Shown here piece after piece: positions 1-5,837 of a stretch of 6,360 bases of DNA. Both the position numbers and the translations under genes were made by a program. Below the pieces are notes generated by a model. It worked only from the letters and a program-made list of their open reading frames with translations, was not told the DNA's origin and ran no database searches. Position 1 is the first letter of the stretch. Every line of letters starts with the position of its first letter. This DNA comes from Synechococcaceae bacterium WBB_10_009 (lineage in GTDB: Bacteria; Cyanobacteriota; Cyanobacteriia; PCC-6307; Cyanobiaceae): assembly GCA_010030955.1 (NCBI GenBank), contig RHBP01000100.1, positions 1 to 6,360 on the forward strand, read 5' to 3'.

Positions 1-634
1 CGATGATGCCGACGATGCCTGCGGCGATGTGGTGGGCCACGATGCCACCCGGGTTGAAGGGGTTGAACCCCTCAGGCCCCCAGGCCGGTTGCACCGGCTC
101 CAGGTGGCCCGTGATGCCGTAGGGGTCTGAGACCCACATGCCGGGGCCGAACACGCCGGTGAGGTGGAAGGCGCCGAAACCGAAGCAACCCAGACCGGCC
201 AGCAGCAGGTGGATGCCGAAGATCTTGGGCAGATCAAGGGCCGGCTCCCCGGTGCGGGGGTCCTGCCAGATCTCGAGGTCCCAGTAGGTCCAGTGCCAGA
301 TGGCGGCCAGGAAGAGCAGGCCGCTGAAAATGATGTGGGCCGCTGCCACACCTTCGAAGCTCCAGAAGCCGGGGTCAACGCCGGTTTCACCGGTGATGCT
401 CCAGCCGCCCCAGCTGCCGGTCACACCCAGGCGGGCCATGAAGGGCATCACAAACATGCCCTGGCGCCACATGGGGTTGAGCACCGGGTCGGAGGGATCG
501 AAGATGGCCAGCTCATAGAGCGCCATGGAGCCGGCCCAGCCAGCTACCAGTGCGGTGTGCATGAGGTGCACGGCCAGAAGACGGCCCGGGTCGTTGATCA
601 CGACCGTGTGCACCCGATACCAGGGCAATCCCAT
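1..634 (-). CDS. psbB: Photosystem II CP47 chlorophyll-binding core antenna protein PsbB (N-terminal part)
   Basis: CP47 is the inner antenna of photosystem II in the thylakoid membrane. It binds chlorophyll a and passes excitation energy to the D1/D2 reaction centre. The visible part is the first 211 residues of a protein of about 510; the rest lies off the left edge. The start MGLPWYRVHTVVINDPGR is the classic CP47 start. The chlorophyll-ligand histidines fall at the family positions: His9, His23, His26, His100, His114, His142, His157 and the His201-His202 pair. This exact register supports the ATG at 634. No purine-rich ribosome binding site precedes the start (the 5 bases before ATG are all C on the coding strand), which is common for cyanobacterial photosystem genes. 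The gene diverges from the ferredoxin-psbM pair. Identification is essentially certain; only the C-terminal end is unseen. Confidence 0.98.
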   Translation of the reverse strand, partial: MGLPWYRVHTVVINDPGRLLAVHLMHTALVAGWAGSMALYELAIFDPSDPVLNPMWRQGMFVMPFMARLGVTGSWGGWSITGETGVDPGFWSFEGVAAAHIIFSGLLFLAAIWHWTYWDLEIWQDPRTGEPALDLPKIFGIHLLLAGLGCFGFGAFHLTGVFGPGMWVSDPYGITGHLEPVQPAWGPEGFNPFNPGGIVAHHIAAGIVGII

Positions 635-845
635 GGGGGTTAGGTCCGGGGAAACAACCAGCCTTCCGCCCCGGGGGAACCGGTGACGGAGGGCAGCACG
701 ATCAGCCCTTCCCGGCCGGAGCCGGCAAACACTGAATCCGTGCTGGCGATGGTAAGGGGTTTGGCGGGCCCACCGATTCGATCCGACGCCAGCTGAAACG
801 TGCCGTGATGGGGGCGGCCACAATGGGCCCAGTGCAGGAGCCGCC
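635..845. promoter_or_regulatory. Divergent intergenic region between psbB and the ferredoxin gene
   Basis: This 211-bp stretch lies between two divergent start codons, so it must hold the psbB promoter and 5' leader (minus strand) and probably the promoter of the ferredoxin-psbM pair (plus strand). I see no convincing -35/-10 pair for either direction and no ORF I would defend. The only clear signal is a good ribosome binding site, AGGAG at 836-840, five bases before the ferredoxin ATG. The regulatory role is inferred from gene orientation, not from motifs. Confidence 0.4.
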
Positions 846-1319
846 ATGCCCGTGATTCGATTCGTGCGCGAAGGCCGCGATGTGGAGTGCTATCCGGGGG
901 AAAACCTGCGGGAGGTGGCCCTGCGCGAGGGCATTGAGCTGTATGGCCTCAAGGGGATGCTGGGCAACTGCGGCGGCTGCGGCCAGTGCATCACCTGTTT
1001 TGTGGACGTGGTGGGCGAAAGCAGCCCCGGCAGCCTCAGCGGCCGCACGGCCGTGGAGGAGCAGAAGCTGCGGCGGCGGCCCCAGAGCTGGCGGCTGGCC
1101 TGCCAAAGCCTGGTGCAGGAATCGTTGCTGGTGCTCACCAAGCCGCAAGCGGGCCTTGGGGATGCGGAGGCCAAGATTGCGGCCGCCAAGGCCAACCCCC
1201 TGCCCCCCGGGCCCACCGCCTGGCCGGCGGCGGAGCAAGCGACCGATGGCGAAGCGGCCGAGGGCACCGACGCCACGGCGGCCGCCGCGGAAACCGCTAC
1301 GAGCGATGAAGAGGCCTGA
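846..1319 (+). CDS. 2Fe-2S ferredoxin (adrenodoxin-type cluster spacing) with acidic Ala-rich C-terminal tail
   Basis: This is a 157-residue soluble 2Fe-2S ferredoxin, a one-electron carrier. The domain spans about residues 1-97. The cluster motif is Cys42-x5-Cys48-x2-Cys51 followed by Cys86 in LACQS, the spacing typical of adrenodoxin-like and other non-photosynthetic ferredoxins, not the C-x4-C-x2-C of plant-type PetF. It is therefore probably not the main electron acceptor of PSI. An extra Cys45 sits inside the motif (CGGCGQCITC), and Cys15 lies near the N-terminus. Residues from about 100 to 157 form a low-complexity Ala/Pro/Glu/Thr tail ending SDEEA, with no recognisable fold. The ATG at 846 has AGGAG five bases upstream. 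psbM follows 64 bp downstream on the same strand. From general knowledge, a ferredoxin between psbB and psbM is a familiar arrangement in picocyanobacteria. Its redox partner cannot be told from the sequence. Confidence 0.9.
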   Translation: MPVIRFVREGRDVECYPGENLREVALREGIELYGLKGMLGNCGGCGQCITCFVDVVGESSPGSLSGRTAVEEQKLRRRPQSWRLACQSLVQESLLVLTKPQAGLGDAEAKIAAAKANPLPPGPTAWPAAEQATDGEAAEGTDATAAAAETATSDEEA

Positions 1320-1336
1320 GCGGGCCGGCACAGCGG

Positions 1337-1345
1337 TGATACGGT
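1337..1345 (+). promoter_or_regulatory. Possible extended -10 promoter element upstream of psbM
   Basis: TGATACGGT fits the extended -10 pattern TGnTAnnnT. Transcription would start near 1352, at the beginning of the 16-bp tandem repeat before psbM. A short inverted repeat, GGTGA at 1335-1339 and TCACC at 1345-1349, overlaps it. No clear -35 is visible. A separate promoter for psbM is plausible because photosystem subunits need higher expression than a minor ferredoxin, but this is a weak motif call. Confidence 0.22.
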
Positions 1346-1351
1346 CACCGG

Positions 1352-1383
1352 GCTGAACCCCGATTCCGCTGAACTCCGATTCC
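1352..1383 (+). repeat. 16-bp direct tandem repeat (two copies) abutting the psbM start codon
   Basis: Copy 1 is GCTGAACCCCGATTCC (1352-1367) and copy 2 is GCTGAACTCCGATTCC (1368-1383). They are adjacent and identical at 15 of 16 bases. The second copy ends exactly one base before the psbM ATG, so the repeat forms the immediate 5' leader. Neither copy contains a Shine-Dalgarno sequence. It is either a recent slippage duplication or a doubled binding or leader element. Confidence 0.85.
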
Positions 1384-1488
1384 ATGGAAACCAACGACCT
1401 CGGCTTCGTCGCCAGCCTGATGTTCGTGCTGGTGCCGACGGTGTTCCTGCTGGTGCTTTACATCCAGACCAGCAGCCGCCAGAGCTGA
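1384..1488 (+). CDS. psbM: Photosystem II reaction centre protein PsbM
   Basis: PsbM is a small single-helix subunit at the photosystem II dimer interface. The ORF encodes 34 residues, the usual size, beginning METNDLGFVAS and ending LYIQTSSRQS. It has one transmembrane helix at about residues 6-27, rich in Leu, Val and Phe, with the conserved Pro18 inside it. The short polar N- and C-termini match the family. It follows the ferredoxin gene on the same strand and is followed by a strong intrinsic terminator, so the two genes may form a short transcription unit, possibly with a separate psbM promoter. The ATG is preceded directly by a 16-bp tandem repeat and lacks an obvious ribosome binding site. 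Confidence 0.97.
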   Translation: METNDLGFVASLMFVLVPTVFLLVLYIQTSSRQS

Positions 1489-1497
1489 GGGCCGTTG

Positions 1498-1518
1498 GGG
1501 CTTGGGCCCCACAAGCCC
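1498..1518 (+). other. Accessory hairpin downstream of psbM
   Basis: GGGCTTG (1498-1504) and CAAGCCC (1512-1518) form a perfect 7-bp stem with a 7-nt loop, ten bases after the psbM stop codon and 17 bases before the terminator stem. No T-run follows it. It could protect the 3' end of the psbM transcript from exonucleases, but that role is inferred from position only. Confidence 0.5.
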
Positions 1519-1535
1519 ACCCAACAAGCCGCTGT

Positions 1536-1568
1536 CCCGGCCCTGCATGGCGCAGGGCCGGGTTTTTT
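1536..1568 (+). terminator. Rho-independent terminator of the ferredoxin-psbM unit
   Basis: A perfect 11-bp GC-rich stem, CCCGGCCCTGC (1536-1546) with GCAGGGCCGGG (1552-1562), encloses a 5-nt loop and is followed directly by six T residues (1563-1568). On the plus strand this is a textbook intrinsic terminator. On the minus strand no T-run follows the stem, so it is not a good terminator for the convergent stress-protein gene, whose stop codon lies nine bases beyond the T-run. Confidence 0.92.
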
Positions 1569-1576
1569 GTGGGCGC

Positions 1577-2425
1577 TCAGCGGCGACCCTCCGGTTCGCG
1601 CACCAGCAGCACCGGAGCCGGGGCATGCACCCGGATGTAATCGCTCACCGAAGAGCCCAGCAGCCGGTCGATGTCCACCAGGCTGCGCGCCACCAGGGGT
1701 CGGCGGTCCTGGGAGGCAATCACCAGCAGGTCGGCCTTGTGCTGCTCGGCCGCTTGGCACACCCCGCGGCCGATGTCGCCGGTGGCATGGATCGGCTTGA
1801 GCTCCACACCAAGGGCGCGGGCCCGTTGCACAGCCTTGTCGAGCACCTCATCGGCGGGGGTTTTGCCGCCGCGGGAGGGGGTGATGTCCTGGCGGCTGAT
1901 GTGGATGCCGGTGAGGCTGCCGCCGGGGATGTCGCGCACCAGTTCACAGGCCAGTTTGAGGGCGTCATCGCCCACGCCGGTGCCATCCACCGCCACCATC
2001 ACGCGGTTGATGTGGCGCACGTAGAGGTCGTCGCGCACCAGCAGCATCGGCCGCGTCGAAAGCTGAAACACGTATTGGCTGGCGCTGTTGCTGAGGATCG
2101 ACTGCAGCCGCCCCAGGCCCCGCGAGCCCATCACGATCAGATCGGCATCGAGCTCATCGGCCACCTTGAGCACGGTTTGCTTGGTGTCGCCCTGGCGAAT
2201 GATGGTGTTCACCTCCGCGGGGTTGAGCCCGAGGCGCTGCACCGCATCGGCCACGATGCCCGCCGCCTTCTGAGAATGCTCGGTGTAGCTCTCACCGGCC
2301 TGCTCCGCCACCACGTGCAGCAGGTTGAGGCGGGCCTGCCGAACGGCGGGGATGTCGCGCAGCATGCGCACCATGTCCTCCACGTGGCCCTTGCCGGAAT
2401 CGGCGATCAGAAGGTTGCGGAACAC
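1577..2425 (-). CDS. Tandem-domain universal stress protein (UspA family)
   Basis: This 282-residue cytoplasmic protein contains two UspA folds, about residues 1-132 and 138-282. Domain 1 ends with MGSRGLG (99-105) and then LSNSASQYV before RPMLLVRDD. Domain 2 starts RVMVAVDG (Asp147 in the usual base-binding position) and ends with GSSVSDYI and APVLLVRE. The nucleotide-binding signature G-x2-G-x9-G-S/T is damaged in both halves. In domain 1 the third Gly is Asn113. In domain 2 the G-x2-G pair is absent (ASQDRRPL). ATP binding is therefore uncertain. I chose the GTG at 2425 because the conserved start FRNLLIADSGKGH follows at once. The open frame runs on to a TTG at 2497, but those 24 extra residues look non-coding and would overlap the divergent gene. 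There is no clear ribosome binding site. Partner and stimulus are unknown. Confidence 0.9.
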   Translation of the reverse strand: MFRNLLIADSGKGHVEDMVRMLRDIPAVRQARLNLLHVVAEQAGESYTEHSQKAAGIVADAVQRLGLNPAEVNTIIRQGDTKQTVLKVADELDADLIVMGSRGLGRLQSILSNSASQYVFQLSTRPMLLVRDDLYVRHINRVMVAVDGTGVGDDALKLACELVRDIPGGSLTGIHISRQDITPSRGGKTPADEVLDKAVQRARALGVELKPIHATGDIGRGVCQAAEQHKADLLVIASQDRRPLVARSLVDIDRLLGSSVSDYIRVHAPAPVLLVREPEGRR

Positions 2426-2496
2426 AGCCGTTGCAACGCGCTCCGGCAGCCTATGGCGAACCCATGGGGGCAGAGCCCTCCGCCACGCACTCCGCA

Positions 2497-2961
2497 ATGC
2501 AGAGCCCGAAGGAGCCCCAATCCAGCACCCCCTGGCGGCTGCAGCGCCGGGTGCTGCCCCAACACACCGACCACGCCGGCGTGATGTGGCACGGCACCTA
2601 TCTGGCCTGGCTGGAGGAGGCCAGGGTGGAGGCGCTGGCGGCGGCCGGCCTGGCCTACGCCGACCTCTCCGCCGCAGGCTATGAACTGCCGGTGGTGAGC
2701 CTGGCGCTCGACTACCGCCAGGCGCTGCTGCACGGAGAATCCATCCAGCTGGAGAGCTGGGTGCTGCCGCGCCGCGGGCTGAAGCTGCCCTGGCTCAGCC
2801 GGTTTGTGAAACCCGATGGCCGCGTGGCGGCCGAGGCCCGGGTGGAGCTGGTGTTGGTGGCATTGACCGGCGGCGAGGGGGGCAGCGAGCGGCGCCTGCT
2901 GCGGCACATGCCCCAGGCGCTGGCGGCGGCAGTGGAGCGGCTGCAGCGGGGGCCGGGCTGA
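2497..2961 (+). CDS. Hotdog-fold acyl-CoA thioesterase, probable 1,4-dihydroxy-2-naphthoyl-CoA hydrolase
   Basis: This 154-residue protein belongs to the 4-hydroxybenzoyl-CoA thioesterase family. The signature VLPQHTDHAGVMWHGTYLAWLEEARVEAL (residues 19-47) carries the catalytic-type Asp25 in TDHAG and the long hotdog helix that follows. PVVSLALDYRQALLHGESIQLESWV is the second conserved strand region. In cyanobacteria members of this group (Slr0204 type) release DHNA from DHNA-CoA in phylloquinone synthesis, so that is the best guess; another small acyl-CoA substrate is possible. Conserved sequence begins at about residue 13. The ATG at 2497 is the shortest sensible start, and an in-frame ATG at 2464 would add 11 non-conserved residues. 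Neither has a good ribosome binding site. The gene is divergent from the stress-protein gene, and dprA begins 47 bp downstream. Confidence 0.85.
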   Translation: MQSPKEPQSSTPWRLQRRVLPQHTDHAGVMWHGTYLAWLEEARVEALAAAGLAYADLSAAGYELPVVSLALDYRQALLHGESIQLESWVLPRRGLKLPWLSRFVKPDGRVAAEARVELVLVALTGGEGGSERRLLRHMPQALAAAVERLQRGPG

Positions 2962-2978
2962 CCACCCCACCACAGCTA

Positions 2979-2994
2979 CAGTACAGATGTACTG
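2979..2994 (+). promoter_or_regulatory. Candidate LexA (SOS) box in front of dprA
   Basis: CAGTAC-AGAT-GTACTG is a perfect palindrome with 6-bp arms and a 4-bp centre. Its core AGTACAGATGTACT (2980-2993) matches every position of the published cyanobacterial LexA consensus RGTACNNNDGTWCB. It lies in the 47-bp gap between the thioesterase stop and the dprA start, ending 14 bases before the dprA ATG, where bound repressor would block RNA polymerase. A -10-like TACAGT at 2977-2982 overlaps it. The match is seen directly. LexA binding and DNA-damage control are inferred. Confidence 0.72.
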
Positions 2995-3008
2995 ATCAGC
3001 AGGATGGC

Positions 3009-4289
3009 ATGGGGGAGTTGCTGCGGGCACCGTTTGCGGCGGCGGCGGTGCGCCCCACGGCACGGACGGCCGAAGACCCCGCGCCCCAGCCCCCGCACCA
3101 CCACAACCAACGCCAACGCCGGGGCTGGGCAACGGAGCAGGAGCGGTTGTGGGCCCTGATCTGGGCGGAATGCCCCGGCATCGGTTGGCGGCGGCTGCAG
3201 CGGCTGAAGCACCTGTTCGGCAGCCTGGCCGTGGCCTGGCAGGCCACCGACGGCCAGCTCAGCCACGCCCTGTCGGGAACCACGGCGCTGCAGGCCGCGG
3301 AGTTGGAGCGGCTGGCGGCCTACCGCCACCGGCTCGGGCCGGAGCCCATCGGCGATCCACTCACCCCAGCTGACAGGCAGCGGCTGCGGCGCCAGCGCTG
3401 CCTGCTGCTGGGGGATGCGAGCCTGCCGGAATCATTGGAGTGGTTGGAGCGCCCACCGCTGCAGCTGTTCTGGCAAGGGCAAGGCCAGCTCTGGCCCCAC
3501 CTGCGCGAGGGCCAAGCGGTGGCGGTGGTGGGCACACGCCGCCCCTCACGCCACGGCGAAGCCACGGCTCGGGCCGTGGGGGCCGCCCTGGCGGAGGCGG
3601 GCTGGCCGGTGGTGAGCGGCCTGGCGGAGGGGATCGATGCGGCCGCCCACCGGGGCTGCCTGGAGGCCCAGGGGCGACCCGTGGGGGTGCTGGGCACACC
3701 CTTGGAGCGGGTGTACCCACGCCATCACACCGCCCTGCAGGCGGAGGTGGGCCGCCGGGGGCTGCTGGTGAGTGAATTGGCCCCTGGCACGCCAGTGCGG
3801 GCGGGCCACTTCGCCCAACGCAACCGGCTGCAGGTGGCCCTGGCCCAGGCGGTGGTGCTGGTGGAATGCCCCCAACGCAGCGGCGCCCTGCAATCGGCGC
3901 AACTGGCGTGGGATGCGGGGCTGCCCCTGTGGGTGGTGCCCGGCGACGCCTCCAAGCTGAGCTGCGGCGGCAGCAACCGCTGGCTGGCCCAGGGAGCCTC
4001 CGTGTTGCTGGATCCGGCCCAGCTGATCGACAGCATCGGAGCTGGCCCCTTGGCCAGCGGCCAGGGGGGGGCCAGCGGTGGCGCCTGCCCCGAGCAGGGG
4101 GCGGGCCTGGTGCAGCGGGAGGCGGCGTTGCTGGCGGCCCTGGGGGCCGGCGCCTGCCTGGATCACCTGTGTGAGCGGTTGCGACAACGCCCGGCCCAAT
4201 TGAGTGAGCGGCTGCTGCGGCTCGAGCTGGCGGGGCTGGTGCGGGGGGAGCCGGGCCTGTGGTGGCGGCCCAGCAACCCAGGGCTCTGA
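3009..4289 (+). CDS. dprA: DNA-processing protein DprA (Smf)
   Basis: DprA binds incoming single-stranded DNA and loads RecA during natural transformation, in the cytoplasm. The 426-residue product has an N-terminal helical (SAM-like) region from about residue 46 (RLWALIWAECPGIGWRRLQRL). A Rossmann-like core follows, with VAVVGTRRPSRHGEA (171-185), VVSGLAEGIDAAAHRG (201-216), the RNRLQVALAQAVVLVE segment and SGALQSAQLAWDAG. A Gly/Ala linker then leads to a C-terminal winged-helix domain (about 365-422, AALGAGACLDHLCERLRQ...WWRP). The first 40 residues are low-complexity and contain PQPPHHHNQRQRR, so the start may be too early. The ATG at 3009 has AGG a few bases upstream; in-frame GTG 3048 and TTG 3147 are alternatives. 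A run of eight G (4064-4071) lies in the linker. A LexA-type palindrome precedes the gene, and prmC starts 13 bp after it. Confidence 0.94.
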   Translation: MGELLRAPFAAAAVRPTARTAEDPAPQPPHHHNQRQRRGWATEQERLWALIWAECPGIGWRRLQRLKHLFGSLAVAWQATDGQLSHALSGTTALQAAELERLAAYRHRLGPEPIGDPLTPADRQRLRRQRCLLLGDASLPESLEWLERPPLQLFWQGQGQLWPHLREGQAVAVVGTRRPSRHGEATARAVGAALAEAGWPVVSGLAEGIDAAAHRGCLEAQGRPVGVLGTPLERVYPRHHTALQAEVGRRGLLVSELAPGTPVRAGHFAQRNRLQVALAQAVVLVECPQRSGALQSAQLAWDAGLPLWVVPGDASKLSCGGSNRWLAQGASVLLDPAQLIDSIGAGPLASGQGGASGGACPEQGAGLVQREAALLAALGAGACLDHLCERLRQRPAQLSERLLRLELAGLVRGEPGLWWRPSNPGL

Positions 4290-4302
4290 CTACCCTGAGG
4301 CC

Positions 4303-5232
4303 ATGGCGGCCCCGGCCCACAGCACCGGCACCGATGCGGGCCGGCACGCCATCGGCGGTGAGGATCTGCTGCGTTGGCGGCGCCAACAGCTGAGCCGGGG
4401 CGGCCAGCCCTCGGGCCTCGATTGGCTGCTCGACCTGGAGGCCGGCGTGGACTGGCAGCAGCTGCAACAGCTGCGGCTGCATCCCGAGGCCACACTCCTG
4501 CTGAACGTGCCGCTGGAGCAGCTCGAATCGCTATGGCGGCGGCATTGCCATGGCCAGGAGCCACTGCAATACCTGGTGGGCCAATGCCCCTGGCGCGACC
4601 TCACCCTGCAGGTGGCGCCAGGCGTGCTGATCCCGCGCCAGGAAACCGAACTGCTCGTGGATCTGGCGCTGGCCATCTGGGGCACCGCGGGCAGCTCCGA
4701 TGGCCCCCACCGCTGGGCCGACCTGGGCACCGGCTCCGGTTGCCTGGCGCTGGCCCTGGCCCAGGCCTGGCCCGGCGGCCAGGGGATGGCCGTGGACCGT
4801 TCGGCCGAAGCGTTGTGCCAGGCGGGCGCCAACCTGCGGGCCCAGGGCCTGGAGGGTCGCGTGCAGCTGCTGGAGGGGGAGTGGTGGAAGCCGTTGCAAC
4901 CGCACTGGGGTGCGCTGGATCTGGTGGTGTCGAATCCCCCCTACATCCCGCGCTTGGTGTGGCAGCAGCTCGATCCAGTGGTGCGCGACCACGAACCGGA
5001 GTTGGCGCTGGTGGGGGGCGAGGACGGCCTGGAGGCGCTGCGGGCCATCACCGCCGGTGCCGCCGAGGCCCTGGCGCCGGGGGGTTGGTTGCTGCTGGAG
5101 CACCACCACGACCAAAGCACCGCGGTGCTGGAGTTGCTGCGGGCCGGGGGCCTGGTGGAGGTGACGCCCCATCCCGATCTGGAGGGCCAGTGGCGCTTCG
5201 CCTCGGCCCGCAGGGCACCGGAGCGGCCATGA
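4303..5232 (+). CDS. prmC: Peptide chain release factor N5-glutamine methyltransferase PrmC (HemK)
   Basis: PrmC transfers a methyl group from S-adenosylmethionine to the glutamine of the GGQ motif in release factors RF1 and RF2, which increases termination efficiency. The 309-residue length is normal. An N-terminal helical substrate-binding domain (about 15-90, containing EPLQYLVGQCPWRDLTLQV) leads to GVLIPRQETELLVDLAL (107-123). A class I methyltransferase domain follows, with the SAM loop DLGTGSGCLALALA (140-153) and the catalytic NPPYIP (211-216) that binds the target glutamine amide. The frame is open further upstream into dprA, but ATG 4303 has GAGG at 4296-4299 and begins just before the recognisable sequence. 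It is 13 bp from dprA and overlaps the next gene by four bases (ATGA), so the three are likely cotranscribed. Confidence 0.95.
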   Translation: MAAPAHSTGTDAGRHAIGGEDLLRWRRQQLSRGGQPSGLDWLLDLEAGVDWQQLQQLRLHPEATLLLNVPLEQLESLWRRHCHGQEPLQYLVGQCPWRDLTLQVAPGVLIPRQETELLVDLALAIWGTAGSSDGPHRWADLGTGSGCLALALAQAWPGGQGMAVDRSAEALCQAGANLRAQGLEGRVQLLEGEWWKPLQPHWGALDLVVSNPPYIPRLVWQQLDPVVRDHEPELALVGGEDGLEALRAITAGAAEALAPGGWLLLEHHHDQSTAVLELLRAGGLVEVTPHPDLEGQWRFASARRAPERP

Positions 5233-5825
5233 GCCCCCTCTGCAGCGCCAGTGAACTGGCCGCCCGGCTACGGGGAGGCGAGGCCGTGCTGTTCCCCACC
5301 GACACCCTGCCCGCCCTGGCGACCACCCCGGGCGCCGCCCAGCAGCTGTGGGCACTCAAGCAACGGCCGGCCCACAAGGCGGTGATCCTGATGGGCGCAC
5401 GGGCGGACGATCTCTGGCCCTGCCTAGGGCAGCCGGTGGAGCCGGCCTGGCGGGCCTTGGCCGATCGCCACTGGCCCGGGGCACTCACGCTGGTGCTGCC
5501 GGCCCGGGGGGCCCTGGTGGAGCAACTCAACCCCGGCGGCGCCAGCCTGGGGCTGCGGGTTCCGGCGTGCCCGCAGGCACTGGAGCTGCTGCGCTGCAGC
5601 GGACCCCTGGCCACCACCAGCGCCAACCGCTCCGGCGAGCCCGCCTGCACCACCGCAGAGGAGGCCTGCGCCGCCTTCCCCGGCGTGGCGCAGCTGGCGC
5701 CCGTGCCGTGGCCCACGCCATCGGGGCAAGCGAGCACCGTGCTGGCCTGGAGCGATGCGGGCAGCTGGCGGCTGCTGCGGGCCGGCGCCGTGCCACCACC
5801 GGATGGAGCAGGGGTGCCGCTGTGA
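5229..5825 (+). CDS. YrdC/Sua5-family threonylcarbamoyl-AMP synthase (short form)
   Basis: Enzymes of this family make threonylcarbamoyl-AMP from threonine, bicarbonate and ATP, the first step of the t6A modification at position 37 of ANN-decoding tRNAs. The 198-residue product is the short TsaC/YrdC form without the extra Sua5 C-terminal domain. Visible motifs are the strand GEAVLFPTDTLPAL (17-30), the basic KQRPAHKAVILM (44-55) corresponding to the conserved K-x-R, WPGALTLVLPA (82-92), LGLRVPACP, and TTSANRSGEP (129-138) around the substrate pocket. The ATG overlaps the prmC stop as ATGA, indicating translational coupling. The frame stays open far upstream inside prmC, so the start rests on this overlap and the family length. 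Cyanobacteria often carry more than one YrdC paralogue, so whether this is the main t6A enzyme is uncertain. Confidence 0.88.
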   Translation: MSPLCSASELAARLRGGEAVLFPTDTLPALATTPGAAQQLWALKQRPAHKAVILMGARADDLWPCLGQPVEPAWRALADRHWPGALTLVLPARGALVEQLNPGGASLGLRVPACPQALELLRCSGPLATTSANRSGEPACTTAEEACAAFPGVAQLAPVPWPTPSGQASTVLAWSDAGSWRLLRAGAVPPPDGAGVPL

Positions 5826-5837
5826 TTGTGTTGGTTG

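Noticed and set aside
164..643. Plus-strand frame opposite psbB
   Set aside because: It is antisense to certain CP47 sequence with all expected chlorophyll-ligand histidines.
702..1394. Minus-strand 230-codon frame opposite the ferredoxin gene
   Set aside because: The plus strand has the four cluster cysteines and a ribosome binding site. The antisense product has no family features.
1536..1568. The psbM terminator as a bidirectional terminator also serving the stress-protein gene
   Set aside because: On the minus strand the stem is not followed by a T-run, so only plus-strand termination is supported.
1502..2584. Plus-strand 360-codon frame opposite the universal stress protein
   Set aside because: It is rich in His, Ala and Gly with no recognisable motif, and the minus strand carries a clear tandem UspA protein.
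3361..4482. Long minus-strand open frame (373 codons) opposite dprA and prmC
   Set aside because: It is Pro/Gly/Ala/Arg-rich, matches no family I know, and lies opposite clear dprA and prmC motifs. Long antisense frames are expected in DNA this GC-rich.
4374..5228. Upstream continuation of the YrdC open frame through prmC, suggesting a 483-residue protein
   Set aside because: The upstream part is Gly/Ala/Arg-rich noise in the wrong frame of prmC. YrdC homology begins at the ATG 5229 that overlaps the prmC stop.
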